This document shows, piece after piece, positions 57,275 through 64,000 of a DNA stretch of 64,000 bases (the first letter of the stretch is position 1; each line of letters starts with the position of its first letter). The notes beneath the pieces were generated by a model, which made no database searches, had not been told where the DNA came from, and was given only the letters and a program-made list of their open reading frames with translations. The translations under genes and the position numbers were made by a program. Source of the DNA: Siphonodentalium dalli (lineage: Eukaryota; Mollusca; Scaphopoda; Gadilida; Siphonodentaliidae); NCBI GenBank assembly GCA_032622095.1, contig CP136064.1:40947912-41011911 (forward strand). The letters are read 5' to 3'.

Positions 57275-57607
57275 TTAACCCTTTCTTTACTAAATACTCA
57301 TCAACGGGGTAGTTCCCTTAAGAAATGTTCAGATAATAAGTTCAACAAAACATTTACCACAAAAGAATATGAATCTTTCTGCACTTTTATTCGCTTTTCG
57401 TCTGTCTGCTTTTATTACTGCTTTTCGTCTGTGCCGTCTGCTTTTATTACTGCTTTTCGTCTGTCTGCCATCTGCTTTTATTACTGCTTTTCATCTGTCT
57501 GCCGTCTGCTACTATTACCTGAACATCCATCCAAATGAATAATATACCTTTACGATATATACTTTTATAACTCAACAGGAGAATCCATTTAGTATAGAAA
57601 GGGTTAA
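57275..57607. mobile_element. P4 MITE with internal minisatellite
   Basis: TTAACCCTTTCTTTACTAAA to CATTTAGTATAGAAAGGGTTAA, TTAA at both limits. The CTTTTCGTCTGTCTGC segment, single in other P4 copies, is expanded to about four ~35-bp units at 57392-57510. Confidence 0.82.
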
Positions 57608-58473
57608 AAAAAATGACCCCTCAAGGCCTGAAAAGTGCTTAAATTGTCCAAAGGGGCATTGAATAAGCTTGATATTTGTCAATGCATGTATGTATACAGC
57701 ACTCATTACTGTCTCTGCATTCTCGAAAACAAAATGTTGAGAAATGGCCTTGAATTGCTTTGAATTTAGAGGTCCTTGGAAAAACCTTTAAATTTGTCAC
57801 AAATGACTTTGAATTTTAATCAGGTCTGATCTGTGGGACACCCCGCTTATATAATTTGTATTTATTTATTTTTTTTGTATCCTTTTTTTTGTATTGAATA
57901 AACAATACATACACGGAATATCACACACATAAATTAGCTTTCGATATTTCAAGGGAGGGGAAACTATCTCACAGTCGCAAGCAGTGCCAAGCACACAGTC
58001 TCACACTCTTCATTCGCACCTGGTGTATTTATAACATAAGTTGTTCCCATCCCCTCTTCATTCCATATCCTCATCATACATCACAAGGTATTTATTTATT
58101 GGCATGTATTGAGGGATGATAAAATATGTTTACCACAGTTTACTGAGGCAAATTTATTTTGCATCAGTTTTACCCAGGCATATCCTATAGCCCAGTTGAA
58201 TTCCCAAGGCTGTTAGAATGATTATAGAAACAATTTGAGGTGTGCTTTTGACAACATGCTACCTGTTTTAAAGACACACACAATGTTTACTTTAACTGAC
58301 TTCTGTTTTCTCAATCTGTGGGCTGAGGCTGATTTTATAGTAGAGACATGGTAGAGTGTGTAATTTGTTTAGACTGTGTCTGATACTGTAGTGCACGCTC
58401 TTTTGAAAGGGTGCAGATTTCTCACGGAGTTGTTTTCTTATCACTTAAATGCATGTTTCTTCTTCCATTTCAG

Positions 58474-58659
58474 ACTACTCCTTCGTTAATGGCGATGTTT
58501 CGGTGTCGTCAAGTGGGATGTTTTCTCCCAGTTCTGCTGGATCTGACGTTCAGGCTGTCAGCTTTCTAGCTTCGAGTCCTGTGACACCTGTGACAGCAGA
58601 TGACTTGTCAGCTGCCGTCTCGCCACCAACTCTGCCTCCAGAACCGAAGAGCGCTGGCT
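58474..58659 (+). CDS. LARP4-like: LARP4/LARP4B-like protein, exon 4 (Ser/Pro-rich linker)
   Basis: Strong acceptor (TTCTTCTTCCATTTCAG) and strong donor (GGCT|GTGAGT). It enters and leaves at phase 1, matching exon 3. 62 codons are open, reading DYSFVNGDVSVSSSGMFSPS, then a Val/Ser/Ala section and PPTLPPEPKSAG. The composition fits the disordered acidic/Ser-rich stretch between the PAM2 motif and the La motif in LARP4 proteins, though this linker is poorly conserved. GC content and codon use exceed those of the surrounding intron. The La motif (expected FCxSRENL region) is not in the window. Confidence 0.65.
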
Positions 58660-58734
58660 GTGAGTGTAAAACTTAGTAATTCTGGTCAAATTATAGCTTC
58701 ATTTAATTGAGTTATATCAATATTATACATATAT

Positions 58735-60733
58735 ACTAGCTTAAACAGGCTCCCTTTGGGAGCCTTTATTCAGCATCGGAGGGGCCTGTGGCCTCTGTGT
58801 GCGAAAGTGCGCATTTGGACCTAAATATTCACATAGGTTCATATTCGACATACATGTATTTGATTCTGAAATAAGCCAAGCCTTATGGACTTATACCCGT
58901 TATTATGTTGGATTGCGCGGCCATGAAAACACATATATAAAGAGCCAGGGTTTCCGCTGTAGGGGCAGGGGATCCCTTTATGGGTCCCATTCCCCAATCC
59001 AAATTTCCCCCCCATGAACTATGTCCGCCTCAACAAATTTTTTTTTTTAAATAAAAAAATCTAAAAAATCTGTCAGCCTCTATTATCCCCTGATCATACT
59101 TTTCACAGATTCACCTCACGGGTCCCTTTCACACATCCCGTAGCTCTTTCAAAGTTTCACACCTAACAGGGATCAGGGCCCTTAAAAATGTTCACACCTC
59201 CCAGGATCCTTTCATACATTCACACACAAACATCGTGTTTCACACATCGCATGGCCTCTCACTATCGTATGGCAGGTTGTTTGACACACGCAACAATCTA
59301 CGCATTTTGGTAATGACAGAACAGGGTGAAAGGACGTCAATAGACCTGGCCAGTGGCATCGTACAGCCACGGTGGAGTAAGTTCAGGAAAATGACCTTGT
59401 GGGGAAATGGGGAACTGTCCGGTGGGAACATATCAGTAAAGTTTCCGTATTGGTAGCTGGGAGTATCTGCATCGCGAATCGGGTTAAATAGATCAGAACA
59501 ATGTTGTATATCTCTACTAAATTACTTTGAAATGTGGCATCGCCATGATTACCTTGTCACAATTGTTTTGTTTATCTTGATGTTGGCATGTTTGCGAGAT
59601 CAAAGAACATCGCGACACACGCTAAAGTACATGCCGCTCTTGCGCCTTTGAAGATGTCTCCAACAACGTAATCAAGATTTGGAACGCTTTGATCGTTTTG
59701 ATTGACAGACGTACGTCATTGAGTGACCAATTCTGGTCGCGTTTGATATTTTAAACTGGTGGGTTGTCGCATAAATCATTCAGTTAAAGTTACAAATATG
59801 AGCCACAAGGAAGGATATTATAAGAAAAAGCCAAGGGCCGAGGATGCCAAAGAGAGTAAAAAAATCACTGGATATTCCACAAGGGATCTCGCACATGCTG
59901 AAGTTCACACAGGACATCAGGCTGCCGAAGTTCCACGACCTCAGGCTGCCGAAGTTCCACGACCTCAAGCTGCTGAAGGACCTCCAGCCGCAGAAGTGTC
60001 AAGACCTCAAATGTATAACAAACATCAATAAATCCCTCAAAGTATCGTCAAAGCTTTTTTATTAAAATGTACAACAAACATAAAAAAATTCGTCATCAAA
60101 TACATAAATAACTTCACAATCTTCACTGACCACGAATGCCTGTTCCATCGAAGTTGGACAACTCTATATCTATAGGGTCACGTGGTTATACAAACCGGAA
60201 ATCGAAAGTGAACTCGTATATTCAACGCATTTTGACATATGTTTAATCCCGACAGTTTCTTTTTGTGTGTTTTAAATTGGCATACTAACAACCCACATTA
60301 AGCTAGTAAACAACACCTCAAGAAATAAGACATTTGGGGTGCTTGCAGATAATTCGGCCGGCGATATCTCGGAGATGTGTTACTGACTATACTGTTTTGA
60401 AGTTTTCCCCAAATTGCCAAACGCCCCCGATAATTTATACCTAGCGGAAAGCCTGAAAGAGCGTACATCTGGTCTGCAAATAGGTTCATATTGAACCTAG
60501 ATATTCACATTTATTTGATTCTGAAATAGGCCCTTATTTTAAATTTTTATTTTTTATTTATTTAATTAAAAAATTTTAAATAAAAAAAAAATAACAAAAA
60601 TAACGCTGTTATAACCTCCGCCAGGTTACCCCAGGTCACTACACCAAATTTGGTTGAAATCGTTCGGTGGGTCTGGGAGAAAGATCCGAACAGACAGATG
60701 GACAAACAGATCCTACTCTTTCATATATATAGA
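58735..60733 (+). mobile_element. K-family RTE-like element, copy 2
   Basis: Begins AAACAGGCTCCCTTTGGGAGCC and CAGCATCGGAGGGGCCTGTG. Ends CACCAAATTTGGTTGAAATC, GTCTGGGAGAAAGATC, CAGACAGATGGACAAACAGA and a TCATATATATAGAT tail. Such a 3' end is common in RTE-type non-LTR elements and their short derivatives in invertebrates. The phrase TATTTGATTCTGAAATA appears twice (58856 and 60514), so the middle may be an insertion or duplication. Confidence 0.5.
59798..60031 (+). CDS. hypothetical small protein with PRPQAAEV repeats
   Basis: From the ATG at 59798 the frame reads MSHKEGYYKKKPRAEDAKES, then a basic segment and two-plus copies of the octapeptide QAAEVPRP (24-bp DNA repeat at 59919-59966), ending PQMYNKHQ. 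AATAAA overlaps the stop codon (60027-60032), a possible poly(A) signal. The upstream 150 bp is richer in CpG than its surroundings and has a CCAAT box at 59728. No family is recognised. It lies within the RTE-like element interval, so it may be captured or spurious. Confidence 0.3.
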   Translation: MSHKEGYYKKKPRAEDAKESKKITGYSTRDLAHAEVHTGHQAAEVPRPQAAEVPRPQAAEGPPAAEVSRPQMYNKHQ

Positions 60734-61318
60734 TTACGAACAGTTTGATGCAAAAAAAGTGAATTCTCAAGAGAGGTTGGACCATTTAGCTTACATATAG
60801 TATGGAGGATCCTTTAGTGACTGAGATTCAGATTTGTTAACATGAGGTCAACCTGTTAAGAAATGACGGGGCTATGGGGACTTAACACTTTTGTATCTAA
60901 TAAAATCATTGAATTACCAAATTCACTAAAACATCTACCTTGGAACTACCTGACTGATTAATCTGACATACATGTATGGTGTTTTGGGTCCATGGATAAT
61001 TGGGCTTCAAACATGTCTAAATGGTTTTATAAAAAGGCGCTTGTGAGATTGGAAATTTCCAACAATTGAGAAAGTTTGAGATGTCGGTTGTGAAATTCCA
61101 ACCTAAGACTTGGGAGTCTGGAGCCGGGTCGGGAGGGGACATGTTGAGCTGGAGGAGGGGGGTGATCAGTAGTGTACAGTTGGTAATTTCAAGGTGGATA
61201 TTCACCGATCTACATACATGAAGCGTCTCTAGCCAGATCTACTTCTTTTAAAGTGATTATGAAAAGTTCTGACTGTTGTGGTCTCCAGAGTCCCAGTCTT
61301 ATCAGTCTTTTCAGTCTG

Positions 61319-61560
61319 GTGAGCGACCCCTCAGTCATTGACTGTCTTGTTTACTTTAGTTTCTCTATATCCCCAAATTGGCAGACGGCACATTGCATAA
61401 TCGAGGTTCCCAATGGGTGTATACCACAATATTCACCATTTGGAAACTTCAATCTGAGTCTATGCCTCCCATAGCAGATGAGGCCTAAGTAGAATGAGGT
61501 CCGCAGATTGTGAATTTGGTGATGCTAGCCTGCTATGCAAATGACAGGCACGCTTGAGAC
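61319..61560. mobile_element. H2 MITE fragment
   Basis: AGTTTCTCTATATCCCCAAA, GAGGTTCCCAATGGGTGTAT, then GCAGATGAGGCCTAAGTAGA and half a hairpin (GAATTTGGTGATGCTAGCCT) ending AATGACAGGCACGCTTGAGA. The hairpin's second arm is deleted. Confidence 0.6.
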
Positions 61561-61727
61561 AGGTATTTCTTTCCATGAAACAGTTTGAATAATGGAAGAG
61601 TGCGAGAAAGCAAAATAAATACTCTGCCATCCAGTGTGCCGTCAATTAATTTCTTCATCACCTGCTTCATACTTTTAGTTGACATGAACATAAACAGGAT
61701 TATGTATCTGTTTCATTATATATATAT

Positions 61728-62422
61728 ATATATAGTAGCTGAAACAGGCTCCGGAATTCAGCATCGGAGGGGCCTGTGGCCCCTTTGTGTGCTATAGGCC
61801 TCCTGCAGCCCCTTTGTGTGCTATAGGCTTCCTGCAGCCCCTTTGTGTGCTTTGCGTACATTAATATGAATTTAAAAAAAATTTGTGTCCAAAATTTAAT
61901 ATATTGGTTTGAAGGGACTACTCTACACTAAATCCGGCCATTTATGGGACCATCTTCTTTTTATAATCAACAGAATATATGCAACAAGTGAATGAATTTG
62001 AGCCATAGATGAGTTCAAAATATATTCATTTACTTTTTGAATGATGTAAAACAACATGGAAATTATAACGAAAATGAATGTATGACTGGAGTCATAAATT
62101 TATTTTCATTGTAATTACCATGTTGTTTGCATCATTTATAGACCACATGAATGTATTTTGCACTAATCCATGGCTCAAATTCATTCATTTGTTGCATATA
62201 TTCTGTTGAGAATAAAAGGATATGGTCCCATAAATGGCCGGATTTAGTGCACAATAACAAATAATTTTTTGCTTTTAAATTTTTTTTTAATTTAATGGCG
62301 TTATAACATCTGCCAGAGTTACCACACCAAATTTGGTTGAAATCGGTCCAGGCGTCTGGGAGAAAAATCGCGAACAGACAAACAGACAGCTCCTACTCTT
62401 TCATATATCTATATATATAGAT
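61728..62422 (+). mobile_element. K-family RTE-like element, copy 3
   Basis: Preceded by a (TA)n run. AAACAGGCTCCGGAATTCAG, then three ~30-bp tandem units of GCCCCTTTGTGTGCTATAGG. The 3' end has CACCAAATTTGGTTGAAATC, CAGACAAACAGACAG and TCATATATCTATATATATAG. Interrupted by the palindrome at 61926. Confidence 0.55.
61926..62249. mobile_element. 324-bp palindromic MITE
   Basis: CACTAAATCCGGCCATTTAT at the left; the complement ATAAATGGCCGGATTTAGTG at the right. The arms (AATATATGCAACAAGTGAAT; GAATGATGTAAAACAACATG) remain complementary for most of 150 bp with small interruptions. Confidence 0.75.
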
Positions 62423-63370
62423 AAACTGCACAGTGAGTACTGTCCAGCAAACGAGAATCAGCTGTGCAGTTATATTGATCTTGTGTTTTCTTCTTGTCAT
62501 TTTGGACTTAACTGTACTCAACAGTTATTTCTTCACTGAAGTGGTATTACCATTGATAAAGGGATTATATATTGCTGACTATGCCAGCATAACATGACTT
62601 TCTCCGGCTCAAATCTCGTTTATACTTGTATAACATGTGTACTACTATTATGGACTCTGGATGAGATTAGCAGGCCAATCTTCCTTGACTCTTCTAATTC
62701 TGTTCTTACAACTGTGCAATGATACAATTTATGTTTATACATGATCCTACATTTCCAAATTGATCTGATATCATTTTCTAACTCTCAAAACATGGCTCCA
62801 GTTTGTATGTATCTTCTTCTCATTCTAACTTTTTTCTGAATGGTTGTTTTGCATACATTATTGTAATTTTATGATCATGTGAAATGTTTATATATAAACA
62901 TTCATATGTAGCTGTGTGATGTCGGCAGATAGCTTCTGGTTAGGCCAATATAAAATGGATATTCACAGATTGGGAGGAATGTGTGAACGGGTTTGTCTAT
63001 ATGGCACGAGTGCGAGCTTGGAAGGTTGGAAAGAGCGGCACAAGTGCTGTATCGTCGTCCCGATTCCACACTATGCAGAATCAGAATAAAAATACGACAT
63101 AGCAGGAATAATGTGATTCTAGGAAAATGCATGGTATAAACCTGTTTGTGGTAACCCACATGCCCCAATCTCAAATGATACCCCAAAACTAATTTCTTCA
63201 TAATTTGTCATTTTTTGGCACTGAAATTTTTTTCTGCCAGTCATCGATACTTTAGTCTGGACCAAATAAATATAAGTATATATTAAGTGCTCATAATAGC
63301 TCTAGAATTTCATTTACACTGTTCTCTATCATATCATTGCACACATCTGTTAAAATTAATCCCTTTATAC
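62423..63370. other. intronic, no gene recognised
   Basis: No domain-bearing ORF or shared repeat. Confidence 0.4.
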
Positions 63371-63592
63371 AGTGATGCCCAAAATAATCGACTCCTTAAC
63401 TAACCACAGCAGAATTATGGGTAATTTTTCAGAATTTAGTCGGAAATATGGCTTGTTGCCATTCATCGGAAAGCTCTCGGGGAGAGCTTTCCGATGAATG
63501 GCAACAAGCCATATTTCCGACTAAATCCTGAAAAGTTACCCATAATTCTGCTGAATTTCTGCTGTGTTTAAGGAGTCGATTACTTAGGGCAA
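63371..63592. mobile_element. M1 palindromic MITE, TA-flanked
   Basis: TA|CAGTGATGCCCAAAATAATC to AGTCGATTACTTAGGGCAATACTG|TA. The arms AATTATGGGTAATTTTTCAG and complement meet at AAAGCTCTCGGGGAGAGCTTT. The second arm has a small duplication of TTTCTGCTG. Confidence 0.82.
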
Positions 63593-63596
63593 TACT

Positions 63597-63690
63597 GTAT
63601 AACAACACAATCCTCTGGTTGTCTTGTGGTTTATAATCGTGTTTAAAGTTTAACCGAAGTGCGGTCTAACTGGGGTGCCATCCTGGTGTT
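63597..63690. repeat. ~90-bp dispersed repeat (inverse copy at 55605)
   Basis: Reverse complement of 55605-55695, lying between an M1 element and an M1 end fragment (63692-63750, TTACCCATAAATCTGCTGTG to GGGCATTACTGTA). Confidence 0.7.
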
Positions 63691-64000
63691 GAAAAATTAC
63701 CCATAAATCTGCTGTGGTTAAGGAGTCCATTATTTAGGGCATTACTGTATTTCTTTGTGATAATTTGTGAGGTCATTAGGGTTATTATGCCATTTAAACC
63801 TTGGGATTCTCCAGGTCAGGCCTGCAGGTTTCAATATTATGTGTAACCTATTTTTCGTTTGCCTGGTTTGTGCTTAGGTAACCCATACCATAGGTTAGCA
63901 GGAGAGTTACACAAACTGTTATAATCACTACAACTGGTATTATTAACAATAGATGGGCAACTCATTGAACTACCGTAATAAATTTGAATGTCTCATTTTG

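Larger units (their letters stand above)
51504..58473 (+). other. putative ~7.0-kb intron of the LARP4-like gene
   Basis: From donor GTAAAA at 51504 to acceptor TTCTTCTTCCATTTCAG ending at 58473. Contains P3, P4, P1, H2 and minisatellite sequences listed separately. Confidence 0.6.
58660..64000 (+). other. start of the next LARP4-like intron (runs off the window)
   Basis: Begins at donor GTGAGT (58660). No La-motif exon was seen before 64000. Confidence 0.5.

Noticed and set aside
59235-59456. Possible La-motif exon downstream of exon 4
   Set aside because: The peptide (ASGIVQPRWSKFRKM region) has no resemblance to the La motif and lies in the K-family element.

Overview
This is animal nuclear DNA: AT-rich, intron-dominated and packed with short non-autonomous DNA transposons, with no operons, no dense ORFs and GT-AG spliced exons. 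The repeat style (short palindromic elements, ACATGTACATGT runs, tandem units ending in a GTCCCCGAA hairpin) suggests a marine invertebrate, perhaps a lophotrochozoan such as a mollusc. That taxonomic guess is weak.

One host gene can be supported, on the + strand: the 5' end of a LARP4/LARP4B-type La-related protein. Exon 19636-19731 carries an internal Met followed by TSDQ. Exon 51395-51503 encodes a PABP-binding PAM2 motif (GLNPDAHVF). Exon 58474-58659 encodes a Ser/Pro-rich linker. Splice phases are compatible throughout (0, then 1, then 1). The La module should lie beyond the window. A likely promoter near 10.44-10.50 kb combines CRE, ZNF143-like and YY1-like motifs and ends in an in-frame ATG TTG GAG|GT micro-exon. 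A second CpG-rich block with a good splice donor lies at 9.33-9.52 kb, and a cluster of three CACGTG boxes at 8.56-8.63 kb. The introns are about 9.1 kb (if the micro-exon is right), 31.7 kb, 7.0 kb and more than 5.3 kb.

Almost everything else is repeat. Four piggyBac-like MITE families (called P1-P4 here) share TTAA target sites and TTAACCCTTT ends. Many P1-P3 copies carry one shared ~70-bp hairpin cassette. A hAT-like family (H1, H2) has 8-bp target duplications and perfect ~100-bp hairpins, and a TA-flanked palindromic family (M1) resembles Tc1/mariner. Harbinger-like elements include two ~1.25-kb copies 32 kb apart. Other elements include a MULE-like MITE with a 9-bp duplication, a hAT-like element full of G-tracts, a broken LINE fragment and an RTE-like family. 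Nested insertions give a relative order: P4 is repeatedly the host, while P1, P2, H1 and H2 are the intruders.

Layout: 0-8.4 kb, mobile elements and a LINE remnant; 8.5-10.6 kb, putative promoter region; 10.8-19.6 kb, intron 1 with several element types; 19.7 kb, exon 2; 19.8-51.4 kb, a giant intron holding most of the MITE nest; 51.4 kb, the PAM2 exon, whose splice donor is tandemly triplicated; 51.6-58.5 kb, more MITEs; 58.5 kb, exon 4; 58.7-64 kb, RTE-like elements and M1 palindromes.
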